From assembly GCA_032158125.1 (NCBI GenBank), contig JASKOT010000026.1:124001-188000 (forward strand): 64,000 nt of DNA, read 5' to 3'. The notes under the pieces are model-generated. The model ran no database searches. It was not told the DNA's origin and saw only the letters and a list, made by a program, of their open reading frames with translations. Positions 1 through 12,700 of this stretch are shown here, piece after piece; position 1 is the stretch's first letter; every line of letters begins with the position of its first letter. Origin of the DNA: Papiliotrema nemorosa (lineage: Eukaryota; Basidiomycota; Tremellomycetes; Tremellales; Rhynchogastremaceae). The translations under genes were made by a program, and so were the position numbers.

Positions 1-232
1 TCTTCTGCTGCGGTGCTGCTTCATTGAAAGATTGCTTACGGTGGCGAGAGCGGCAACTAGCGGGTAAATCTTCCCCGGACCCCGATGTGCCGAGCTTCAT
101 GTCAGATCTGTCAGATGTATCAAATGTCTTGTTGAGGTATGCATCGTGTATGTCGTTACCATCAACATCTTGTATATATAATCGTGACGCGATCACCCCG
201 GGTGCTCTTGCCCCTCAACGTGAATCGTCTGC

Positions 233-2777
233 TCAGACCATGACCGCCCTGTCCACGTTGGCCGTTCGTCGGACAGTCTCGAAAATCCTAAACAAACTCA
301 ATACCATGTTTCCCGTGTACAACAGCATGGTCACGATCGCCAAGGCGATACTTCCTACTTGCTTGTCGCAAATGTCATTCGCCAGACTGGACCCGGTGAT
401 CTCGGCAGGTAGGATGATGCCCATCGAGTGATTAATCGCTTCGACAGGAGTCACCGTGGTCCCACTGCCGAGATGCAATTTGTGAAGGAGATTTTCGTAT
501 TGGTCGACGAGGCCGCCTCTCCACCAGGGATCCAGAGGTGAGCATTCAAGAGGAGTTGCGATGTAGTCGTTGATAGCGAGAGATAGTCCAGACGACCAGA
601 ATGCGATGAATGCAAGATCGAGACACACCCAAAGCATTTTGGATCGAAGACCCCATAACCCGATAGGTTTTCCAAAGTATTCCCGATAAATGGCGGTGAG
701 GACGTGAAAAGCTGTGAGAGAAGAGAACGCTATGAGCAGTGTAGTGGAGGCACCCAAAAGCCCTGGGACTTGCAGCTGATCCAGTTGCAATCGAATCCGC
801 ACGGCCAGGGCTGCGACGTAAGCAGGGTGAATTGAAGGCTGGGTACAACTCACCAAGGGAGACAACAACCACGATGAGATTGAAAAGACGAATGTAGATT
901 GTCACCCGTGCATCGAGAAAGATCATTCTTCGCAGCTTTTTCTGCCAACTGATCTCCTCGGCCCTTCCATTGGAATACATTTGTTTCCTTTGGCGACCAA
1001 ATGTCCACCAAGGTCCCTTTACAGAGTCCGCTTTCGCGCCCGTCTTCTCGTTGAAGGCTTGCGAGTCTATGGCGGCAGAGGAATCACGAGACTCTGTGAT
1101 ATCCGTTTGAGGAGCCGAAGTGTGATTATTACCCCAATCGAACCCGTTCTGCGCTGCTCCAACACGGCCTTCTTTCCAGGACTCATTGTCTCTTTTGGTC
1201 CCGTTCGGCGAAAACCCTAAACCCGAGGGCGTAGGAGGCGCTAGACCAGTCCGATATCGTCTAGTCTTGCGTGTTCTTCTGCGCCTCGAGGGATGACGAA
1301 CGACGGGTGTAGCGCTTTCACTGGCCACCGCCGAATCTTCCGGAGTCGCATCTAGTTCACGGATTCTCGAGGGTCGTCTGCTGGTGATTGATGCACTTTC
1401 CCGGGCATCTGAACCTTTCCTAGATGGCGGCTTGGATCCGGTCGATTGTCTTCTGCTCGACACTTCAGCCTGATTCTCCGAATAATATCCATAATAGGCG
1501 TCCTGCCAACTTCCTGCGTGCGGTCGACCTCCCGGCCATTGTGCAGCCAAATGCTGCTGAAGATTGTCCGGGAGGTTGATTCTTAGCCTGCCTGTCTGCA
1601 TACGACGACTTCGAGGACGATATGGCGTCGTGAAGCCCTCGCCTGCTGATTCTGTAGATGGACCTGGAAGGGAACCTCCAGGGGCCTGCATATCACTAAG
1701 CTTTTCTCGTTGCTTTGCACGAGGCAAGGTAGCCCCATTCGTCTCGGTGTCGGTATGTATATCTTGGTCGGATCGCTTGAGGAAGCGGGGGAAGGTGGGT
1801 GCCGTCATCTGTCGCTTGGGCATAGGTATTGGCCTACTTTCGGTCATAGACCGCTTGGTCTTCGTCACAATTTCTGCATCGCCTCGGCGAGCATCATCAA
1901 CACTGCCGACTAGGGTGGTCATACCAGGGCTGATGGCAGCCTCGCTTGGCAGGATTACTGGCGAGACGGGTGCCGAGTTGGATCGAGCCATTGGCGTTGA
2001 TTCCAAAGCCATCGGGGGAAGAGGTGACTCCCGTCCGGCAGATCGTCGCCACAACAAAGAATGTGGGTTGATGTTCCGAGGACGGATATTGACTGGTGGA
2101 GCTAGGACGTCACGATCTCGATTGTTTGGAATTGCCGGGGTAGGTGTTGAGCGTTTATCCTTGTCCTTCGAGCTCTGTCGACTGCCCCTTCTCAGGCGGT
2201 TGTCTTTCCCACTCTCCCTGCCGGACTCCACACCACTTGTCGCTGGATGGTCTCCCTCGGCTTCTTCCACGCCTTTGTGTCCCAATGTTCTCGCTCTCAT
2301 CTTTGCCATTCCACGCTGAGTAAAAGTCCACCAGGGGGGCTCGTCGTCTGACGAATCGGCATCGGTACTATCGGCAGAAGAGTCACTCGTATCGTACCGC
2401 ATTTTAGGCATACGCCTAGTATTGCGGCTTGTAACAGTAGGGTTTGTCGCCAATGTGGGAGATTTAGTATGACTGGCCAAGACTCCGCTATGTAGATCAT
2501 TGTGAGCGGCTTCGGGAGGTGTGGGGGGTTCAAATGCCGCCAGTGCTGCCTTTGTCAGCGACATCAAGCAGAAACATCAGAACAGCTTACGGGGGACTGT
2601 CCGTACTGATCGATGCACACTGTCACCGTTGGTGCCATGGGTGGAAGTCGGACTCGTCACCCTACTGAGGGCGGTTCCGTTATTGGGGGTGTTCTTCAGC
2701 GCATCTTGTGATTTCCGTCGAGAGAAGCCAGAACGTGGAAGGCGGCTCGAAGATGCCTCGGCATTCACAAAAGCCAT
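233..2777 (-). CDS. SRF1: SRF1-like membrane protein (phospholipase D regulator family)
   Basis: Three exons (2777-2591, 2545-854, 810-233) give 818 residues; introns are 45 and 43 nt. The first two thirds are low-complexity, Ser/Arg/Pro-rich and probably disordered, with two PWWTF motifs (near residues 125 and 555). The C-terminal third holds membrane segments: a hydrophobic run at the exon 2 end (NLIVVVVSLALAV), then a segment before REYFGKPIGLWGLRSKM, then LDLAFIAFWSSGLSLAI, and a last one near the end. The (E)Y.GKP.GL....KM...LDL.FI....NLSLA block is what I recognise from the fungal SRF1 family, whose yeast member regulates phospholipase D Spo14. The start is the first ATG of the spliced frame. 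The function is by family only; the disordered N-terminus is long for the family. Confidence 0.72.
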
Positions 2778-4094
2778 CTCAACTCACGCCAGGCGAAGTT
2801 TTGTGTGTTTTGAATCTGCCAAAATGAGTGTGATGCGCTCACAGGTGTTGTATGATTGATTCGAGGTTGCTCGTCATAGAGCGTATTTGGCGAGTTTATG
2901 AATTCGCCGGGCGAACGGCACCTGGGTATGAATAGACCTTGATCGAGTCGAACGATAACACCGCTAGGTCGTAAATGGAGAGGCGAGAATGATGGTTGGA
3001 GGGATATCGCGCGTGGCTGAAAATATCGGTCGTTGATGGTAGTCACCGTGCGATGAATATATGTAGTCTTTCCGCGTCGTGTCTAAGATGAGGAACGTTA
3101 TACACAGAGGAAGGGGTGTTAGATGCAATAGTTGGGTCGAGATGATGATAGAATAAGAAAGTGGACAAGTGCGAGTCGCCAAGAGGTACCTTTGTGATCG
3201 TCGAGTGAACAACAAACAGCGAGCAAAGTAGTAGCGGCGAAACGTCGAAAACACACCTCGATCTCCCCATGACACCCTCCGGATCCGACCTCTCAAACAG
3301 CGGCGACCCAATGCATCTCAATGATCGGCTGCTGCATGTCTCGAAAGGTCTGAGGAGTCGAGCGAGGATGCATAGCTGTGTTGAAGAGCGCCGAGGTAGC
3401 GCTGATCCCACTGAGCATCGTACATCCTCTTGCAGAAATCCTTGCCACCGGAGGACGTCTCGCGATGCTGCAATGAGCCCGGTCAGTAGAAGCAGACGAC
3501 GACGTGAGCTCAACACTGGCTAGCGATTCGTTCATCCAGTCATGTCGAGTCTTCTGCATCACAGCGAAGACGATGCCTACTTGACGAGACCCACGAGTAG
3601 ATGAAAGGGGTGCCACGAGCGATGATGCGTGAATCGGAGTTCGAGACTGGCTCTACCAGACTCACCCTTTCCGTCAAATGATTCGGATCCTCATCATAGT
3701 ACTCGCCGATCATCTGTGGACTCTAGGCGGTGCATTTATTATTGCTTGCCGTACATAATTTTGTCCAGACCCAACCTAAGCTGGGGCAAGAGATCTGGTC
3801 GTCTTTGGCCTGGAAACCCAACCCACCACCTCGGTCGACGCCACCGAACACACTTCGCTAATCCCTTCCCTTCCCCCTTGGCAACCCTTCTACCTCGCAT
3901 CCTTCCCAATCTCGATCACATCCCACTACGATACGATCACCAGATCGACCTCGCCACATTCAGCTATCAAACAACTCAACCTGAAGCATCGAATTTTATT
4001 CCAGTCGTATTGATCACCTTTGTAAAGCGACTTTTGGCAAGATCTCCGCAACGTCGTTCAAGATCGTCGTCGTTTTGGTGGAGATCGGGTCAAC
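2778..4094. other. Divergent intergenic region
   Basis: About 1.3 kb lies between the starts of the SRF1-like gene and the PP4R1-like gene and should carry both promoters and 5' UTRs. The last 500 bases before the plus-strand gene are pyrimidine-rich. Apart from one candidate small spliced reading frame (3318-3535, minus) I see no convincing coding sequence. Confidence 0.5.
3318..3535 (-). CDS. Possible small spliced ORF (56 residues)
   Basis: Reading 3535-3515, then a 47-nt candidate intron (3514-3468, with CTGAC branch-like sequence and TTGCAG acceptor), then 3467-3318 gives a 56-residue protein without interruption. Exon 2 has protein-like composition (for example KDFCKRMYDAQWDQRY). The weak point is the donor, GTTGAG, which is poor compared with the other introns here. 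No family is recognised. It could instead be 5' UTR of the neighbouring SRF1-like gene. Confidence 0.3.
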
Positions 4095-7000
4095 ATGAGG
4101 CTGGAGGATGAGGATGTGATCATGGACGAGTCTGATGCAGACGAGGAGAATGGCAACGGTAAGTGTCTTGCACGTCCCATCCCTTCGCATACCGCGACTT
4201 TGACATTTGGTTGGGAATCATCACATGTTCTCCTGCAATGCTCGTTACTCATTGTTTCAGACCTCTCTGCGACTGTCAACCGTCGCAAATCTGCTCGATC
4301 AGGCTCAATCACCTCACCTCCTCCTCTCCCTCCTCCAGATTTCAATCCTCGAGCACATACACCGGTCGACGTCGCCGAAGCCGTCACTCCACCTATCGGC
4401 TCTGTCATCCACTCTCCTACGCTGGCGCAAGCAGTCCACAGCCCGAGCATCCACCAACAGCTCGGTGACAACGGTAATGGAGTATCGTTAGCAGCAGCTG
4501 TGGCAAGCGTCGCAGCGTCCTCGCCTTCCGAGACACTCGTCCGCCCTCAATTGAAAGCCTTTCAACGGATCTCCAACGATTCGATAGGAAGCCCTCAAAG
4601 TGCGGAGAGCTCTGCTTCCAACACGAGCAACGTTAGTGGCGTCTCTGAAGGAGGAGAGCATTTGGCCGAAGCGAGGGAGCAGTTGCTACATTCTGGCGAG
4701 TCTTCACGGCGAGACTCGCTCACTCAAAACTCGAGCGAACGGCCTTCCCGAGCGCCTTTCGACTTTAATGTCATCGCTGCAACCCCTCCATCAGGTCCCA
4801 ATTTCCTCGAAGCACAGCCACCGGAAGCAGGCCCCAGTCAGCCGAGGAGGAGTATCTCTCCATCTGGCACTGTGGAATATGAAGATGCGGGAGACATGCC
4901 AGCCGAGCATGCTTGGGACAGCGTGGTTAGTCACCTTTCAGATCTGTTTCATTTTCCTGCTCGAGGGTCTACTGACGACACAGTGGCCAGCACCAGGCAG
5001 TAGCCACAGAGGACCTTACGTCTCAGACTCTATGCGCCCTCATTTCCCCACTGCACCCATGTCGCCTTTTATCACACCGGCCTTCTCTCCCGCAATCATA
5101 CCCATCACATCTATACCTCGCAAACCACCTTCCCCCTTGATCGGTCCTGCAGATCCTACCTCCCCTACTCGCAGTCACCAATCTTCTTCACACAGACCAT
5201 CGCAGAGAGATAGCCGCGATTCGCCAGTTTTGGGCTCTACTGGAGCTCTGGAAGAGTACAATCTACGCCGTCGTGGATCAATCACCTCGTCTGGGCCCCT
5301 CCTATCTCATTCGCCCCCCAAATCACAGCCAGTTTCGATCAATACCGGTCGCCATCAACGATCCTTTTCAGCGTCATCATCGCCTTCACTGCCGGTTAAG
5401 AGCAAATTTCATCATAGAGAATTACTAGATAGAATACAGGATACACCTCCAGGCAGTCCTCCTACTGGTCCGGATCGACGTTCCGCGTCTATGGCCGAAT
5501 CGCGATCATCCGAGAAACAGGCGAACAGGTCTATCGATGGATTACCGAGAAACAGCTCCCCTGGGCTTGCAGATTCGTCAGCACAAGAACAACTAGCCGA
5601 CGTTGTCTCCGCCCCAGCATCCCCCGCAGATCTGGAACGACCAATCACCAAGCCTTTGCGACCTCGAGGAAGGAGTATGTCAAGTTTGGAGGGTTCTCCT
5701 CTAACCTCCATATCCCCGCGTGGAACTATCGAGCCAGCTGTATCGGATGTGACAGAAGTACGCCCAGCATTAACGAATACGAGTCTGCCTTCAGTCTCAT
5801 CAATGTCATTACCTCCTATAGCCCTCCCTCCACCGGCACCTGAAGCAAGTGCATTACCCAACATCACAGGCGATGATGGGCTGCTTCCTTCTACGAGCCC
5901 GATCATCGCTATGCTGCACAACAGCGCGCCCCCGATGCCATCACCACTGTTTGCTTCGCTTTCAAGGCCGGCTATGATGAGACGGGCAATGTCCGACTAT
6001 GATACTACCAAGAACCGCGCAGCGGCTCCGCCTTTGCATCGCTCGGTGAGCATCACTGCTGAATTGGACAAGTCACCAAAGAGACCTACCACCGAGGCAG
6101 ACATCACTTCGCCTACGTCGCCCAGGATGGGAGGGGATGCAGACCTTGCACGAGTCAGGAAGAGTCCGCGGAGGTCGCCAAGTGTGCTGCCGTCCTTGAC
6201 GCCGTTGGGTACAAGCGGCATGCAAACGGGCCAGAGTCTACCCTCTACCAAGGATATACCGCCTCTCGACACGGACGACATTCCCGGCACACCTTTACCT
6301 GCAGCAGGTGCCGATCATGTTGGAGAGGTCAAGCTTGTTGATGAGGGAGATGTCCTGCCCAACATGGACTTCCAGATGGATGTTACATTCGATGACGAAG
6401 GTCTCAACACGCTGGAAAGGATATTCCTGCTGTCCAAATCAGAGTTTCCCTTTCATCGAGCATACGTCGCCAGAGTGTTGGGTGATCTTCTCGCCGAAGT
6501 CGACCCTTGCGAATCGGTCGAATACGTTCTGCCGCTTCTCTCGGGATTCTCAATGGATGAGGACGAAACGGTCAAAGAAGCCTTTGCGTCGGAGTTGCAT
6601 CGGATTTTGTGGTACTTTTACTCCACATGTCGACTCATCACGGAAGAGACCGAGCATATGGAACATCAAGTTGCGGACATGCATGTCGAACCGACAACCG
6701 AAACAATAACCATCACCTCAGAAGGGATGGGCGTGAGCGACAGACCGACTGCTGCTGAAATTGCTGCAGCACCGGTGGTTCCTGAAAGACAAGCCTCTAT
6801 TCTTTCCGGGTCATCAACGGGTACCTCAACATCAGCTCTCAACACAAGTTCGTATGCCGATACAGAGGTGGACACACCGGCATCGACGACTTCCGACGTC
6901 CCGTCGACAGCATATAGCCCCGCCGAATTTGTCAACCCTTTTGCGGATGATATCGATCCCGAGAAGGGGTGGGCGAAAGATATGGGGCCGCTCGTTGATA

Positions 7001-9249
7001 GGCCGACTCTGGCAGTCAACTTTTTCACTCCCCTACTTGGCTCGTTGCTGCTTAATCAAATCCCCACCATTTCAGAATCTGTCAGGAATGGCGTGGTCAA
7101 CCTGATTGGTCGGCTTCGATACAAGGTCGACCCTGAAATGGAGACTTGGGGATCGGCAGCAACACAGAAAGAGGCGGATGAAAGACGAACTTTCGCCTCG
7201 CAGAACGGTCCTCACTCGCATGACCTCCGGCCGTTTGATCGTGATTCGCGTAAGATGGTCGAGATGGAACTTGTACATGGCATCGTGGTCGGCATGGGAC
7301 AGTTATCCACCGACATGCCCGAAGGGCTCTTTACCGAAACACTGGAGGATGGCCAACGAATCCTTGAAGACTACGCTCATGGCCATTCGGAAGGTGGAAG
7401 CGATTCGATGCATCCCTCTCAAGCAGAGATATTCCAGGAGCAATTGATTGCCGAAGCTACGGCGGGTCGAGCGACTTCGATGAATCTCATCGGGTCATTG
7501 TGCTCGTTCTACGAGGGTGAAGAGATTGAACAATACGGATTTGTCGAAGAGGTGCTTCGGAGCGGAGACGGGGATATTTCCGTCAGAGCAGAGGGCGCGG
7601 TAGCTGTCAGCTGTTTGGTCAAGATCGCTCATCTCGCTCAGGTGTATGAAATGGTGAGTCGAACCTCTTGCTATGTGATTTCGTGGTGACCGGTTAGATT
7701 CCGCTGTTTGAGCAATACATGGAAGACCCAACAGATCACGTTCGACAATCCATCTGTCTCTCCCTTCCGGCCATTGCCAAACGGATCGAGGACAAAACCT
7801 ATCGAAGAGAATTCACCGTAAGGGCGGTGCAAACTCTGGCGTCGAGTGGAGACGATGTCCGATGTGCCATTTTGGAGATGCTCGGCGAGGTCATCTACGT
7901 TTTCGATGATGATCCGGATGGACCCCCCGTGGATCTGCTCGAGGTGTACATGGATGATATGATCGGCGATCAGCCGATCATTGACGGGGATTGGGATGTT
8001 GTCGCAGCCTTCAATGTGAGTCCCTCCCGCTAGGCTTTGAGATTGTCACTGATGTCAGTTCCCCGGTGTAGCTTTGACTCTTGGATCGAATCGATGGTCA
8101 GAGCTGCGGTCACTCTATCAGCGATTACAAGAGCGAGCGGGAGACAAAATTATGCGGATCCTCGCGGCATCTTTACACGAGCTCGCCAAGATCTTGACAT
8201 TCGATCAAGTGGAACAAGACTTGTTGACTGTTTACAAGCGCTGTCTGACGTGCAACGACGAAATACGAGAACGAGTGTACGAGCATGTCGATGTGATTGT
8301 CACTCGAGTTCGACCCGAAGTGGCCTGGGAGCTGTTTACCGATCTCGCAAAGGCATGGAAAGACGGTAGTCTGGGTGGATGGAGAGCCAGAGAACAACTT
8401 GCTCTTCACTTGCCCAGCTTCCTCGAGACCTTCAGCGATGTGCATCAAGGTGAACAGGTGCTAGAAGTCCTTCGGGATGCGCTTCTAGACCCCTTCGCTG
8501 CCGTGCGAGATGGAGTTACAAAAGGGATCCCTCCAGCCTATGTCATCTTGGGCGACGATTCGCCCGTGGCCGCCAAATTCCGTCACATGCTACTCGACCT
8601 AGGCATTTCGTCGCATTATCGACGTCGACTGACTTTTGTACGTTGCTTGCGAGAGTTTGTTAAACCGCCTCCAAATCAACACGCTTTTGAAGAATTCTTC
8701 GTCCCGTCCTTACCGAGACTCTCGACAGACGTAGTGGATATCCGATTAGGTCTCGCACAAGCCATAGCGGATCTATTCGTCGTCGGAGCATATTACGGCG
8801 ATCAAACTGGGTCTGTACCCAATGAGATCAAGAATCTCGCGAGGATTTTGCGAGATGACGATTCGGCAGAAGTCAGGGACACGTTGCGCAATGTCGATTT
8901 GAAAGGGATCCACAAGGGTAAAGGGGTCCCTCACGAGGTACATACTACACCTCAAATCGATCGATCTCTCAGACCGGATTACACGGGGAAACAATCGTCC
9001 AGACAATCCCCAAGTGCAAATTCACCCGGATTCGACAAGTCCAACTCTCCCAGAGGCAAAGATAAATCGCCAGAAGGACGAAGTGCACCTCACAGGAGAC
9101 TCAGTGCGGAAGTGACGGAAAAAATGGATGGAATGCAACTTGATCACGGGTCGATATCGAAAGATGGAGAGATCCAAGGAGATGCCGAACTTCAGGACCC
9201 ATTCTCGATATCCTTCTCCCAAGCTACTTCTCCGGACTCTCAATCTTAG
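4095..9249 (+). CDS. PP4 regulatory subunit 1-like HEAT-repeat protein
   Basis: Five exons (4095-4158, 4261-4925, 4984-7653, 7698-8015, 8059-9249) encode about 1635 residues. An acidic N-terminus is followed by roughly 650 residues rich in Ser/Pro, then alpha-helical HEAT-type repeats starting near FDDEGLNTLERIFLLSKSE. That block, with AYVARVLGDLLAEVDPCESV and ..DHVRQSICLSLPAIAKRI.., resembles the regulatory subunit 1 of protein phosphatase 4, a scaffold that targets the PP4 catalytic subunit. A second acidic/Ser-rich insertion separates repeat blocks, and the C-terminus is again disordered. The length is much greater than that of animal PPP4R1, mostly from the disordered parts. The first intron is 102 nt (a multiple of three) and would not break frame if retained. 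Confidence 0.7.
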
Positions 9250-9712
9250 GCGCCTCGAATACACCCCAATTCCACCGTTCAATCCGCTTCGACTGGATCT
9301 GGATCCGTTTCTTGCTTTTTCTCCATTTGTTGTAGCCTATCGCATCGGAGATTACCCCGCATTACACATATACATCCTTCATCTCCTCAACAGCATTGGC
9401 GTTTCTACATTCTACTTGTAACACCGATCCGGTCCTTGTACACATCATGCATACATGCGACATGGCCACAGCCCTGGAATTGTAGCTGAGGACTTGACAG
9501 AATGCAACTTGGTACGACACATGATCTTTGTGCACATGGTTCGCAGAGTGTTATTCGGTCAATCAAGTAGAAGGAAAACCCATGTCCAAGGACGCAAAGC
9601 CAAGAAGTTACATGAACGGTGATGAATGTACAACAAAGCAAAAGAAAGATATACTGGATAATCGCTGAAGCGACACAAGCCCCTTGACAACGGTTCTCCA
9701 ATGACCAGATTT
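9250..9712. other. Convergent intergenic region
   Basis: The 3' ends of the PP4R1-like gene (plus) and SIN3 (minus) face each other here. The 463 bases are T/C-rich on the plus strand, consistent with 3' UTRs and polyadenylation signals. I see no gene. Confidence 0.5.
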
Positions 9713-12700
9713 CTATACCATGGAAGCCGCCGGGATGCTGGTGACCGGTGGGGACTTTGGCGCAGCGGTCGTCGAGGACGGAGCATCAACGTCCATCTTT
9801 TCTCCTGCACTGGTGGAATCATTCTTCAAGCCCAATTTGCTCTCGATAAACCCCTCGAGCTTTTTCAATCCCTCCTCTCGATCCGTCTGCTCTTGGACCT
9901 CCGCCTCGGCCTTTTGAGCTGGAGTACTGCTTTGCGGGCGGTAGAAGAAGTCTTCTGTTCCCGGAGTGTAGAAAATGCGATAGTTGCCTAGGGCAATCTT
10001 GATTTCCAAACCAGAGGTGGATTGGAAAGCATCATCATCGGGCAGGTCGGCCAACGTCCTGCAATCTCAGTACAAGACGTAATTGCAATGTGTGTGTATC
10101 TCACCGATTCAAGAATGGCTTGTCAGACTTCGATGGTAGACCTTCCGTTGGATGCGTCTGAGAGATCAGACACGCACAGAGGAGAATCTCAACAGACTAA
10201 CCAGGACATAAGACTCGATGTATTGTCTCCATTTATCTTGAGTCGTCTCTGCATCATCGATTGTGGGCTCCTCTCGACCCAAAAGTTGTACGGTCAAGTC
10301 CTTGGAGGCGTGGTGCTGCCCATCAGTCCGGGAACAGCTCTCTAATGGTATGCCACTCACATATTCAATCTTGAACAAGCTTTCCTCATTGCCCAACAAA
10401 GCTTCAGCTTGCATCCTGTAGGCGATTTGCTGCCTCGTAGAGGTCGTCTCTGCCTCCCGATCACGTTGCAAGAGCCCGAATAGCTCCGATGACTTCATGT
10501 CCCCGAGGACCAATTGGACCTTATTGCGTCAACTTAAAGCGGGTTGGACGGTCATATAATTGTACGGACCTGTTTGACAATAGCCGCAACAACCCTGTCC
10601 AGGGTGAACATAATATACGCTTTCGTGCCAAACATCAACCGCAGCGTCTCCTCGAAGGTAGCCGCATCGATCTCATTCTCAAACAGCCTCTCAGCCATTC
10701 CGAGCAAATGTTGGTAGTAAAATTGCGCAGGGTTCTCGCCGGACTCGATACCGTAGTAGTTTGTGTCTGGCTCGGCGAGTCCCAAGCGAATCGCAGTGGG
10801 GTTGATCGGTTTCTTCTCGCTTTTGGCTAGCTCATCTGCAATGTCCTTGCACTTTTTCAGTCTGGTGTACAGAATCTAGTGGTGAGCTTGATCCCGGGAA
10901 AGTTACAGCTGCTCACCTCGATGAGACGGATCAAAACGTAGTAATGGTTGTTGGTGAAGAAGATGGCTCGGCGGGTGACGACGGGCTTGAGCTCCTGAGG
11001 AGCTTGCGATACCTCTGCGGCAGGACGAGGCGGTTCCGGAGCATCGATGTTGACCCAAGTCTGCTCTGATTGATCCGCGACAGCCTTGTCCTTTTCCACG
11101 GCTTCTGCCACAGCCTCAGGATCCGCTGGAACGGGCAAAGGAGTCTCACCCCGGTCATCAGTGACTGGCGTTCCCTCGATCGACCGACGCTCGGTCTGAG
11201 CCTCGTCATCCGGTCCAGGGGTCATTGTTGAACCGCGTTTCTCCCTGCCTTCCTTCTCGCCAGCTTGTTTTAGAAGCTTCTTTCGCAGGTCACCGGCAGG
11301 TGCACCCTTGCCCTTTTTCTTTTGCGCGGCGACGCTGGCCGCATCGTCATCATCAGCCATGCTGACGTCCCCGTCCGACTCGTCAGATCCATCGTCTGGT
11401 GACTCGTGCTCGACATCTCCGAACTCGGCGTCAAACTCCTCCTTGTCATAGATGAAGAGAAGCGGGACGAGATCTCGTAGATGGTGTTCGACCCTGTCTT
11501 TGTCCGCAGTAGAGACTTGGTTGTTGATGCGGTCGAGATAACTTATGACCAGCTTGAGCACATCCTTGACGACTTCGACATCGGCAAATGTGAAGTTGAA
11601 CTGAGGTTTCGGCCGCCAAGGCCGCTTGTCGAGTAATGTTGCCCGGAGATTGTCGTGCTCTCGTCGTCGCGCCTCGATCTCGGATACCAGAGCCTTCGCC
11701 GAGATGACCTTTTTATCACTGCTTTTGAACGCGACACCCTGATGATCCAGTGCTTTGTAAAAGTTCTTTGCGTCTTGCTCTCGCCAGACTCGGTTCCATT
11801 CTCGCTGTGCCTTCTTCCACTCTTCGTCTTTGGCCTTTAGCCGCTCGATGACGATGGGAAGCGCAACGACGGGATTGTCATGCATCGCTCGGATGATTTC
11901 CGGGCCGAGCTCTTTTCCATAAACCTTTTTGACGATGCGTTGATAAATCGATCTAGACTGACCGCCGAGACCGTTTTTCAAGTTGAAGTGAACCCGATCT
12001 TCCGGATCCATCGTCTGGATCTTGTTGTTCAGCGGCTCGAGCAAGGCGATGGTCCGCAAATTCGCCTCGATGTGGTAGTCGTATTCGTGACGCTCTTCCT
12101 CGGACTTGTGGAGCGCCTCTTCGTATGCATTCTTCTTGTGTGCCATGAACGGCGCGGCGTCCTCGGCCGCCCAAGTGGGATGAGAAACCCACTCGTCGTT
12201 CAGAACATCCCAGCACATGGCATCCCTACCGGTGCAAACCACGTTGATTTCCTGAGAATCAGCCAAGCCTCCGACTTCTTTATTTGCTTACAGATTTGGG
12301 AAGCTTTCTGTAGCTCGGGCCGAATGCCTTTACTCTAGGCCCGTCGAGGTAGGGCTTGTTCCTCTCAAGCATTGGGGTATTCTCAACGACTTGCGAGTCG
12401 ACAGAGATCATGCCGCCGAAGCCGTATCCACCTTGAGCGCTAGTAGGATGAGGGCCCGTGTTGCCCGCATCATCTGCGCCAACTATCTTCCTAAACATTG
12501 CCCAAACGTCGCCCGATCCACCGATGAAAGTCTCGGCTCGTTCCACTAGAGTCTTGGTGTCAATCATGTCCTGCACGAACAGATTGATAAGCTTGAGGAA
12601 TTCGTGGTAGGTCACTTTGTCATCGATAAACTTCTTGACCTTGTCGAAGAAAGCGACCTCGTCAGGCGAAGCGAGAGTCTGGATTCCACCAGTCGCAAAT

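Noticed and set aside
24..431. Plus-strand open frame of 135 codons at the left edge
   Set aside because: From 233 onward it runs antisense to the membrane-protein exon of the SRF1-like gene and has no protein-like features of its own. The first 232 bases show nothing else that I can support.
1564..2319. Plus-strand frame of 251 codons
   Set aside because: Antisense shadow of the low-complexity SRF1-like exon.
3629..4111. Plus-strand frame of 160 codons ahead of the PP4R1-like gene
   Set aside because: Pyrimidine-rich leader sequence in a different frame from the gene; no similarity or splice support.
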